The notes under the pieces were generated by a model. That model was not told the DNA's origin. It saw only the letters and a program-made list of their open reading frames with translations, and did not search any database. 12,172 nucleotides of DNA from Pseudomonadota bacterium (lineage in GTDB: Bacteria > Pseudomonadota > Gammaproteobacteria > Burkholderiales > Rhodocyclaceae). The DNA is taken from positions 1-12,172 of the forward strand of contig JAUPVD010000476.1 in NCBI GenBank assembly GCA_030917225.1. Direction: 5' to 3'. This document shows, in pieces, positions 6,813 to 12,172 of the stretch (the stretch's first letter is position 1; each line of letters begins with the position of its first letter). Made by a program: the position numbers and the translations under genes.

Positions 6813-8038
6813 GGCGCAACCTTGAACAGCAACAACATGCCCGGCACAGCGAGCACGAAACAGAGGAGGAAGAATACGACCCAGCCGAGCTGCTGCACCA
6901 GCCAGCCAGCGGAAGCATTGATGAAGGTGCGCGGCACGGCAGCCAGGCTGGTGAACAGCGCGAACTGCGTGGCGGTATAGGCCGGGTGCGTGGTTCGCGC
7001 GATATAGGCGACAAAGGCGGCCGTACCAAGCCCGACACCGAAAGCCTCGGTACCGATCACCAGTGCCAGCGACGCCAGCCGTTCAGGCGTAGCAGGCGCC
7101 GCTCCCAGCGATGCCAACCAGGCAAAGCCGAGGATGGCGACCATCTGGACTATGCCGAATACCCACAGCGAACGGTTGATGCCCAGCTTCACCATCCACA
7201 ACCCGCCCGCCAGACCACCGATCACGGAAGGCCACAGCCCGGCGTTCTTGGCGACGATGCCGATCTCGCTCTTGGAAAAACCCATCTCCAGATAGAAGGG
7301 GGTCGCCAGCGCGGTGCACAGTGAGTCGCCGAGCTTGTAGAGAAAGATGAAGCCGAGCACCAGCAGCGCGCCGGAAAGACCCGAGCGCCCCATGAATTCT
7401 CGGAAGGGTTCGATCACTGCAGCACGCAGGTCACGGGGCGGCGGCGCCTTGCCCGGTTCCTTGACCATCAGCGTCATGACCAGGCCCGGCAACATGAACA
7501 GTGCGGTGATCATGAACACTTCAACCCACGGCAGGCGATCCGCCAGCCACAGCGACAGCGACCCCGGAATCAGGCCGGCGACCTTGTAGGCATTCACATG
7601 CACGGCGTTGCCGAGACCGAGTTCGGCGTCTTCGAGCAGCTCACGGCGATAGGCGTCGAGCGCAATGTCGAGCGTTGCCGAAAAAACCGAAAGCAGGACG
7701 GCAACCGCAGCGATGGTAGCCAATTCTTCCTTCGGCGAGAGCGACCCCATCCAGGCGATGGCACCGATCAGCAACATGTGCGTCACCGCCATCCAGCTGC
7801 GCCGACGACCCAGCCAGGGCAGGGCGTAGCGATCCATCAACGGTGACCACAAAAATTTCCAGGTATAGGGAAACTGGATCAGCGCAAAAAGGCCGATTTC
7901 CTTGAGGCCGATCCCCTCGGTTTTCAGCCACGCAGGCAGAAGGTTGAGCAGCAGGAAGAGCGGCAGACCGGAACTGAAACCGGTGAACACGCAAATCAGC
8001 ATCCTGCGGGTAAGCAGCGGGGTGAGCCAGGCGGGCAT
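6788..8038 (-). CDS. ampG: AmpG-like muropeptide permease (MFS)
   Basis: A 416-residue major facilitator protein with about twelve hydrophobic segments. AmpG imports anhydromuropeptides released from peptidoglycan into the cytoplasm for recycling. The N-terminus is strongly AmpG-like: LICVFTGFSSGLPLFLLLNL (15-34), then WLKTEGIGLKEIGLFALIQFP and YTWKFLWSPLMDRY, followed by the GRRRSWM loop. Later a DAYRRELL segment and a second-half repeat (IGIVAKNAGLWPSVIGGLAGG) are also typical. It is shorter than E. coli AmpG (about 490 residues), consistent with twelve rather than fourteen segments. No strong Shine-Dalgarno precedes ATG 8038, so the start is less certain than the identity. The downstream glycosylase gene overlaps it by 25 bases. 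No ampC or ampR is in the window, so a role in beta-lactamase induction cannot be claimed. Confidence 0.88.
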   Translation of the reverse strand: MPAWLTPLLTRRMLICVFTGFSSGLPLFLLLNLLPAWLKTEGIGLKEIGLFALIQFPYTWKFLWSPLMDRYALPWLGRRRSWMAVTHMLLIGAIAWMGSLSPKEELATIAAVAVLLSVFSATLDIALDAYRRELLEDAELGLGNAVHVNAYKVAGLIPGSLSLWLADRLPWVEVFMITALFMLPGLVMTLMVKEPGKAPPPRDLRAAVIEPFREFMGRSGLSGALLVLGFIFLYKLGDSLCTALATPFYLEMGFSKSEIGIVAKNAGLWPSVIGGLAGGLWMVKLGINRSLWVFGIVQMVAILGFAWLASLGAAPATPERLASLALVIGTEAFGVGLGTAAFVAYIARTTHPAYTATQFALFTSLAAVPRTFINASAGWLVQQLGWVVFFLLCFVLAVPGMLLLFKVAPWNEARKN

Positions 8039-8122
8039 GAAATCAGCCAGATCAAAGAAGGCGACATCTTACCGTGTCGGCACAGCATGGACAGCGGATT
8101 GTCAGCCAGCCCGGCGCCTAGG

Positions 8123-8151
8123 CCGACACCGGCGACATTTGGCTCTATCAT
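8123..8151 (+). promoter_or_regulatory. Candidate sigma-70 promoter for the DUF1330 gene
   Basis: A -10-like TATCAT (8146-8151, five of six consensus bases) lies 17 bases after CCGACA (8123-8128, four of six). A start near 8158 would give a short leader to ATG 8181. It sits in the 142-base gap between the divergent ampG-like and DUF1330 genes, as expected. Confidence 0.45.
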
Positions 8152-8180
8152 TGGCACATCAATGGCTCGGAGACAAAACC

Positions 8181-8477
8181 ATGGGTACCGATAGTGCCGC
8201 CTACGTCATCGGCCACATCAGCGTTCTGGACGAGGCCAAGTGGGCCGAGTACCGCAGCCAGGTGCCGGCCACGCTCGCACCCTGGGGTGCCGAACTCCTG
8301 CTGCGCGCGCGAAAGGCCAAGGTCCTTGGCGGAACGCATCGGCACAGCGATGTTGTGGTGATCCGTTTTCCCGATCTCGCGGCAGCGGATGGTTGGTTCA
8401 ATTCCGCCGCCTATCAGTCACTCATCCCGCTGCGCAAGGTCGCGGCCGAAGTCGATCTGATCAGCTTTGCCGGCTGA
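8181..8477 (+). CDS. DUF1330 family protein
   Basis: A 98-residue cytoplasmic protein of the DUF1330 group, a ferredoxin-like alpha-beta barrel family with no firm biochemical role. Typical features are the opening AYVIGHISVLDEAKWAEYRSQ, the central GAELLLRARKAKVLGG, and VVVIRFPDLAAADGWFNSAAYQSLIPLRK, where the phenylalanine-proline and W-F/Y-S-x-x-Y-Q pattern is the most conserved part. GGAG (8169-8172) eight bases before ATG 8181 supports the start; the reading frame is open further upstream but without a better start. It has its own candidate promoter and is divergent from the ampG-like gene. A 72-base gap separates it from the membrane protein gene that follows. Confidence 0.9.
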   Translation: MGTDSAAYVIGHISVLDEAKWAEYRSQVPATLAPWGAELLLRARKAKVLGGTHRHSDVVVIRFPDLAAADGWFNSAAYQSLIPLRKVAAEVDLISFAG

Positions 8478-8549
8478 TGGCAGCATGAATATCATCGGGC
8501 CGCTGCCCATCGCCCCTGACCACTACGGTTCGCAAAGGAATCAGGAACA

Positions 8550-9617
8550 ATGACCGACTTTCTGCACAGCCTTCAGAACGCACCGCCTGCCTACCAGATC
8601 GTCTACGCAGCCATCGGCCTGATCGCACTGAGCGTGATCGCCGTCATGGCAGGCATGGAGGGGCGGCATTTCCGTGGGCTGAAGCTCGGCTCGGCCTGGC
8701 TCAAGCTGCGCATCGCCTCCTTGCTGATTCTGGCTGCCGCGATCGCGGCGATCCTCGGCACGATATCGGCGGTTGGCATCAGCGGCATGGAAGCGCTGGC
8801 AGTTGCCTATCTCGCCCTGATCACCGTCGGACCGCTCGTCTATTTCGGATTGCACTGGCTGCTCGGGCGCATGCTTGGTCTGTCGCGCGGGCAGAGTGCG
8901 TGGATCGGGTTCAGCGGTCTACTCATGCTCGGCATCATTCCCGCTATAGGTCAGACCCTGATGCCCTATGCGCAGGATCTGAAGCAGTTCCTCGACGAAC
9001 GGGCCGACAATGCCATACCTGTCGCCCCATCGCCCTACAAGCAGCATGACGCAAGGCGGTTCCGTCTGCCCAACGGGGCGGAAGTGTGGGCCATCCATTA
9101 TCAGGCGCCGGCCAGCCTGACGCTGCTCCGCCTCGACATGGAGACCAGCTACGGTCGCGCGAAGGACGTAGGGGCCCATAGCAGCAGTTCCCTCTGCCAT
9201 CAGGGCACCGACGTGCACCTGTTCTGGCCCGTTGATCGCCCTCTGCCGGTGCTGCGACTATTCTGGAAAGATGCTGCCGGCACGGCGTTCCAATCCACGT
9301 GGAAAGCGGTAGCCGCTGGAGGCTCGGCGGTGGATTTCGCTATCCGCTGGGCGGAAGCTGCCTTGCAACTGCCCGTGCCGCTACCACGTGACGGCCTGTC
9401 GCTGATCTGGGAACGACCGGATAGATCTCCAATTTTCGATTCCTTGGGAGACGCCAGCTCCTCGGGAAAGTGTGCGCCGCAGACGATCGAATTGCCGGAT
9501 CGCTCCGAACTGGGGCGGCCGAACCTGCTCCGCCTGCGCACCGACCAGGCACCGCCTACCGGTTCCTCCTGGGCCGATTTCCGGCGCCCGGAAGCCGACG
9601 CGAAGGCGCCTGACTAG
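8550..9617 (+). CDS. Unrecognised four-helix membrane protein with soluble C-terminal domain
   Basis: A 355-residue protein I cannot assign. The first 140 residues contain four likely membrane segments (about 15-36, 54-78, 82-104 and 117-139). The remaining 215 residues are soluble, with beta-rich stretches (RRFRLPNGAEVWAIHYQ, SLTLLRLDMETS, GTDVHLFWPVD, PVLRLFWKD) and a polar C-terminus. The alternation of hydrophobic residues and codon use matching neighbours argue that the whole frame is coding; I see no frameshift between the halves. AGGA seven bases before ATG 8550 gives a good ribosome binding site. It may be cotranscribed with the DUF1330 gene. Its stop shares the bases CTAG with the stop of the convergent metW. 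By topology it could be an envelope sensor or anchor, but no function is claimed. Confidence 0.78.
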   Translation: MTDFLHSLQNAPPAYQIVYAAIGLIALSVIAVMAGMEGRHFRGLKLGSAWLKLRIASLLILAAAIAAILGTISAVGISGMEALAVAYLALITVGPLVYFGLHWLLGRMLGLSRGQSAWIGFSGLLMLGIIPAIGQTLMPYAQDLKQFLDERADNAIPVAPSPYKQHDARRFRLPNGAEVWAIHYQAPASLTLLRLDMETSYGRAKDVGAHSSSSLCHQGTDVHLFWPVDRPLPVLRLFWKDAAGTAFQSTWKAVAAGGSAVDFAIRWAEAALQLPVPLPRDGLSLIWERPDRSPIFDSLGDASSSGKCAPQTIELPDRSELGRPNLLRLRTDQAPPTGSSWADFRRPEADAKAPD

Positions 9618-10207
9618 CCGCGTCCCAGCCGATAGAGTGCAACGTCGGCGTTGAGGTTGGGGTCTTCCGTCACCGCCCGGCCTTCGTCGAAAAACAGGCC
9701 TTCATGCACGACGATGCCATTGTCGGCGCACAGCGCCTCGAAGTCGGCAATGGTAAAGAAACGTACGTTCGGCGAGTTGAACCACTGATAGGGCAGGGCT
9801 TCCGAAACCGGCATGCGGCCCTTGGCGATCGCCTCACGGTGGCTGCGGTGACCGAAGTTGGGGAAGGACACCACGGCCTCGTGGCCGACGCGCAACATCT
9901 CCTGCACCAGCGGCACGGTATGGCGCACGGTCTGCAGCGACAAGGACATGATGACGTGGTCGAAGGCATCGTCATCGACACCGGCCAGGCCTTTTTCCAG
10001 GTCGAACTGCAGCACGTTCACGCCGTTCCTGATGGACGCCAGCACGTTGTGCGGATCGTTATCGACGCCGTAGCCACGGATGCCTTTTTCCGCCTTGAGG
10101 AATTTCAGCAGCGAACCGTCGCCGCAACCCAGGTCAAGCACGCGCTCGCCCGGCACGATCCAGCGGGCGATGACATCGAAGTCGAAGCGGCCAAAAATTT
10201 CGGTCAT
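9614..10207 (-). CDS. metW: Methionine biosynthesis protein MetW
   Basis: A 197-residue class I SAM-dependent methyltransferase-fold protein of the MetW family. The SAM-binding motif I is [15 protein letters not shown] (about 23-37), followed by GYGVDNDP (acidic end of the second strand), [13 protein letters not shown], and [14 protein letters not shown]. MetW is a standard partner of MetX in proteobacteria and has been linked to its activity, but its own reaction is not well defined. Its ATG overlaps the metX stop (ATGA at 10207-10204), so translation is coupled. It is the last gene of the metX-metW transcript, and its stop codon shares four bases with the convergent gene. Confidence 0.95.
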   Translation of the reverse strand: MTEIFGRFDFDVIARWIVPGERVLDLGCGDGSLLKFLKAEKGIRGYGVDNDPHNVLASIRNGVNVLQFDLEKGLAGVDDDAFDHVIMSLSLQTVRHTVPLVQEMLRVGHEAVVSFPNFGHRSHREAIAKGRMPVSEALPYQWFNSPNVRFFTIADFEALCADNGIVVHEGLFFDEGRAVTEDPNLNADVALYRLGRG

Positions 10208-11331
10208 GTTTCGATCCGATCCAGATAGGCGCCCAGAACAGCGTGATAGTGCGCATCATCAAGCAGGAAGGAGTCGTGGCCGGCGCTGCACTCGATCTCG
10301 GCGTAGGACACATCACGGCCGTTGTGCATCAGCGCATAGACGATCTCCTGGCTGCGCTCCGGCGCAAAGCGCCAGTCGGTGGAGAAGCTGGCGACGAAAA
10401 AATTGGCCTTGGCGCGCGCCAGCGCCGCCTGCAAATCACCTTCGTAGTCGCGCGCCGGGTCGAAGTAATCGAGCGCCTTGGTCGTGATCAGGTAGGTGTT
10501 GGCGTCGAAGTAGGTGGTGAAACGATCGCCCTGATAGCGCAGGTAGGACTCGATCTGGAAATCGACGCCGTAGCCATAGGAGAGCTTGTCGTTCTTCAGC
10601 TCGCGGCCGAATTTCTCGCCCATCTGGTCGTCCGACAGGTAGGTGATGTGGCCGACCATGCGCGCCAGACGCAAGCCATTGACCGGCACCACGCCGTGTT
10701 CGTAATAGTGCCCGCCGTGGAAATCCGGGTCGCTGAGGATGGCCTGCCGCGCCAGTTCGTTGAAGGCAATGTTCTGCGCCGAGAGCTTGGGCGCCGAGGC
10801 GATCACCAGCGCGTGGCGGATACGATCGGGAAACTGCAGCGTCCATTCCATGGCCTGCATGCCGCCCAGCGAACCGCCGACCACAGCTGCCCAGCAATTG
10901 ATGCCGAGGTGATCGGCGAGCCGCGCCTGCGCGGCGACCCAGTCTTCGACCGTAACCACCGGGAAATCGGCGCCATAGGGCTTGCCACTGGCCGGGTTGA
11001 GGCTCATCGGCCCGGTCGAGCCGTAGCAGCCGCCGAGGTTATTCACGCCGACGACGAAGAAGCGGTTGGTATCGAGCGGCTTGCCCGGCCCGACCAGGTT
11101 GTCCCACCAGCCGACATTCTTCGGCTCGTCGGCATAGATACCGGCGACGTGATGGCTGCCGGACAGTGCGTGGCAGACGAGTACGGCATTGCTGCCTTCG
11201 GCGTTGAGTTCGCCGTAGGTCTCATAAACCAGCTCGAAGCCGGGCAGGGTGACGCCGCCCTTGAGGGTGATCGGGGCGCCGAAAGTCACGCGCTGCGGAG
11301 TGACGACACCAACGGAATTCATTTCGTGCAT
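10204..11331 (-). CDS. metX: Homoserine O-acyltransferase
   Basis: MetX acylates homoserine, the first committed step towards methionine. The 375-residue product is an alpha/beta-hydrolase: [13 protein letters not shown] near the N-terminus, [12 protein letters not shown], the nucleophile elbow [12 protein letters not shown] with S154, and D319 (STDWRFAPE) and H352 (AGHDSFLL) completing the triad. Length is as expected. Whether the donor is acetyl-CoA or succinyl-CoA cannot be settled by eye; proteobacterial members are often annotated as succinyltransferases (MetXS). Two starts are possible: ATG 11331, with GAAAGG only three bases upstream, or ATG 11322, with the same GAAAGG twelve bases upstream. 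Neither spacing is ideal. The gene is preceded by a SAM-II riboswitch-like leader and a terminator hairpin, so it is probably turned down when S-adenosylmethionine is plentiful. Confidence 0.96.
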   Translation of the reverse strand: MHEMNSVGVVTPQRVTFGAPITLKGGVTLPGFELVYETYGELNAEGSNAVLVCHALSGSHHVAGIYADEPKNVGWWDNLVGPGKPLDTNRFFVVGVNNLGGCYGSTGPMSLNPASGKPYGADFPVVTVEDWVAAQARLADHLGINCWAAVVGGSLGGMQAMEWTLQFPDRIRHALVIASAPKLSAQNIAFNELARQAILSDPDFHGGHYYEHGVVPVNGLRLARMVGHITYLSDDQMGEKFGRELKNDKLSYGYGVDFQIESYLRYQGDRFTTYFDANTYLITTKALDYFDPARDYEGDLQAALARAKANFFVASFSTDWRFAPERSQEIVYALMHNGRDVSYAEIECSAGHDSFLLDDAHYHAVLGAYLDRIET

Positions 11332-11340
11332 CTGCCTTTC

Positions 11341-11385
11341 AAAAACAAAAAACCCAGTCGGCGGTGCTTTCGCGCGGACTGGGTT
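11341..11385 (-). terminator. Intrinsic terminator in the metX leader
   Basis: On the minus strand AACCCAGTC (11385-11377) pairs perfectly with GACTGGGTT (11359-11351), with a possible inner GCG/CGC extension. The stem runs straight into a T tract (six T, a G, five T down to 11341). It lies between the riboswitch-like RNA and the metX ribosome binding site, which starts at the next base. That placement marks it as an attenuator for metX rather than the ptsI terminator, although it could also stop read-through from ptsI. Confidence 0.85.
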
Positions 11386-11444
11386 GCCCTCGCTTTAGCC
11401 GCATTTATTGAGCGCCCGCAAGCTGATTCGTTCAAATCGGCGCT
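11386..11444 (-). promoter_or_regulatory. SAM-II riboswitch aptamer upstream of metX
   Basis: The minus-strand RNA has the layout of the SAM-II class. P1 is AGCGCC (11444-11439) with GGCGCT (11416-11411), six perfect pairs. The loop begins GATTTGAAC, as in SAM-II RNAs. The pseudoknot P2 is TTGCG (11421-11417) with TGCGG (11403-11399), five pairs counting G-U. The segment AATAAATG just before the 3' strand of P2 and GGCTAAA just after it match the conserved AUAAAUG and GCUAAA of the class, followed by GAGGG. Compared from memory with the Sargasso Sea metX RNA, P2 positions differ in compensated ways. SAM-II RNAs bind S-adenosylmethionine and reduce expression of genes such as metX and metA, which fits the downstream gene. 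Confidence 0.88.
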
Positions 11445-11454
11445 GTAAGACTGC

Positions 11455-11483
11455 AGTTAACCGCAGCCCGGAATAATTGTCAA
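11455..11483 (-). promoter_or_regulatory. Sigma-70 promoter for the metX-metW transcript
   Basis: A perfect -35 TTGACA (11483-11478) is followed 17 bases later by a weak -10 TTAACT (11460-11455, three of six). The predicted start, near 11448, lies only about four bases before the riboswitch aptamer begins, so the positions agree well. The -35 hexamer contains the TGA stop codon of ptsI. The weak -10 keeps confidence moderate. Confidence 0.6.
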
Positions 11484-12172
11484 TTCAGATTCTGCGGCGC
11501 GACACCGTTCAGCCGATCCAGTTGTTCGCGAATTTTCCCCGGTTCCTCAAGGCGCAGCATCTTGCGCACCTGCGGCGCCAGATCAGCGATGTTCGATTTG
11601 AGTACGCGGCTCTTCACTTCCAGAATTTGTGCCGGATGCATCGAGAAGGTACGCAGCCCCATGCCGAGCAGCAGGCGTGTCAGGCTGGCGTCGCCCGCGA
11701 GTTCGCCACAGACGGAAACCGGAATGCCGGCTTTTTCGCCACTGTGCAGCGTGTGTGCAATGAGCATCAGCACCGCCGGGTGCAATGGATCGTAGAGCGG
11801 CGCCACCTGTTCGTCGGTACGGTCGATGGCCAGCGTGTACTGGATCAGGTCATTGGTACCGATGGAGAGAAAGTCGAGCCGACGCAGGAACAGGCCGATG
11901 GCCAGCGCGGCCGCCGGAATCTCGATCATGCCGCCGATTTCGATGCTGGCATCGAAGCTGATCTTGTCGCCACGCAGGCTGGACTTGGCCTGCTCGACTG
12001 CCGCCAGCGTCGCGTCGATCTCGTGCGCATGCGCCAGCATCGGGATCAGCAGCTTGACCTTGCCGTATTTCGAGGCACGCAGAATGGCGCGCAACTGCGT
12101 CTGGAACATCCTTGGCTCAGCCAGCGACACGCGGATGGCGCGCATGCCCAGCGCCGGGTTGGTCTTGACCCG
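11480..12172 (-). CDS. ptsI: Phosphoenolpyruvate-protein phosphotransferase (PTS enzyme I), C-terminal part
   Basis: Only the 3' end of ptsI is present: about 230 residues, with the frame open to the window edge. Enzyme I takes phosphate from PEP and passes it to HPr, starting the phosphotransferase chain. The visible region is the PEP-binding TIM-barrel domain: NPALGMRAIRVSL at the cut end, KLLIPMLAHAHEI, IGGMIEIPAAAL, FLSIGTNDLIQYTLAIDR and PLHPAVL. The catalytic cysteine is in VSVCGELAGD, followed by LLLGMGLRTFSMHPAQI. The phosphorylated histidine lies outside the window. It ends at TGA 11482-11480. Betaproteobacterial PTS genes often serve regulation or a few sugars rather than broad transport, but the partners needed to judge are outside the window. 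Confidence 0.97.
   Translation of the reverse strand, partial: RVKTNPALGMRAIRVSLAEPRMFQTQLRAILRASKYGKVKLLIPMLAHAHEIDATLAAVEQAKSSLRGDKISFDASIEIGGMIEIPAAALAIGLFLRRLDFLSIGTNDLIQYTLAIDRTDEQVAPLYDPLHPAVLMLIAHTLHSGEKAGIPVSVCGELAGDASLTRLLLGMGLRTFSMHPAQILEVKSRVLKSNIADLAPQVRKMLRLEEPGKIREQLDRLNGVAPQNLN

Noticed and set aside
6294..7324. Two long plus-strand frames opposite the SMUG1 and ampG-like genes
   Set aside because: Their products are arginine- and histidine-rich without domains, while the minus-strand products match known families.
8039..8180. Possible small gene or RNA in the gap between the ampG-like and DUF1330 genes
   Set aside because: The reading frame of the DUF1330 gene extends upstream here, but without a ribosome binding site or protein-like sequence. 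A promoter is the simpler reading of this gap.
10243..11448. Long open frame of 401 codons on the plus strand opposite metX
   Set aside because: It is antisense to metX, which has a complete catalytic triad and family motifs. GC-rich codon bias on the true strand keeps the opposite frame open; the translated product has no recognisable domain.
1..12172. Defence island, CRISPR array, insertion sequence or biosynthetic cluster
   Set aside because: Reading through the window shows no regularly spaced repeats, transposase, terminal inverted repeats, restriction or toxin-antitoxin genes. Gene content is housekeeping throughout.

Overview
The window looks like chromosomal core DNA from a GC-rich betaproteobacterium, most likely of the Rhodocyclales type (Azoarcus/Dechloromonas/Accumulibacter-like). 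That placement rests on gene content and neighbour pairs (a gatA-x-gatB cluster, divergent pyrE and exoA, metX-metW), not on a database search. Coding density is very high: no gap exceeds 300 bases, and many neighbours overlap by 4 to 27 bases. I see no transposase, integrase, phage module, CRISPR array, tRNA or rRNA.

Layout. (1) 1-2400, plus strand: the 3' end of gatA, a proline-rich cysteine-containing lipoprotein gene, and gatB. GatA and GatB belong to the transamidosome that makes Gln-tRNA(Gln) and/or Asn-tRNA(Asn). (2) 2454-3708, minus strand: pyrE (pyrimidine synthesis) followed by an overlapping gene for an exported DUF4124-like coiled-coil protein. (3) 3851-4639, plus strand: exoA/xthA, an exonuclease III-type AP endonuclease, divergent from pyrE. 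(4) 4719-6116, plus strand: a tightly packed four-gene cluster for small membrane proteins (YqjD/ElaB-like DUF883, YqjE-like holin-X family, YqjK-like, LETM1-like), preceded by a sigma-S-like -10 element. (5) 6090-8038, minus strand: an AmpG-like permease gene and an overlapping gene for a SMUG1-type uracil-DNA glycosylase. (6) 8181-9617, plus strand: a DUF1330 gene and an unrecognised membrane protein gene. (7) 9614-11331, minus strand: metX-metW. (8) 11480-12172, minus strand: the 3' end of ptsI, enzyme I of a phosphotransferase system.

The strongest non-coding signal lies between ptsI and metX on the minus strand. In order of transcription it holds a sigma-70-like promoter whose -35 hexamer contains the ptsI stop codon, an RNA matching the SAM-II riboswitch class in primary motifs and in its H-type pseudoknot, an intrinsic terminator, and then the metX ribosome binding site. 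I read it as feedback control of methionine synthesis by S-adenosylmethionine through premature termination. A possible antiterminator pairing is also visible.

The other notable item is the glycosylase with SMUG1 motifs, a family best known from animals and only sporadic in bacteria. Much of the rest is ordinary housekeeping. I found no convincing wholly new multi-gene system; the four-gene membrane cluster and the unknown 355-residue protein are the least understood parts.
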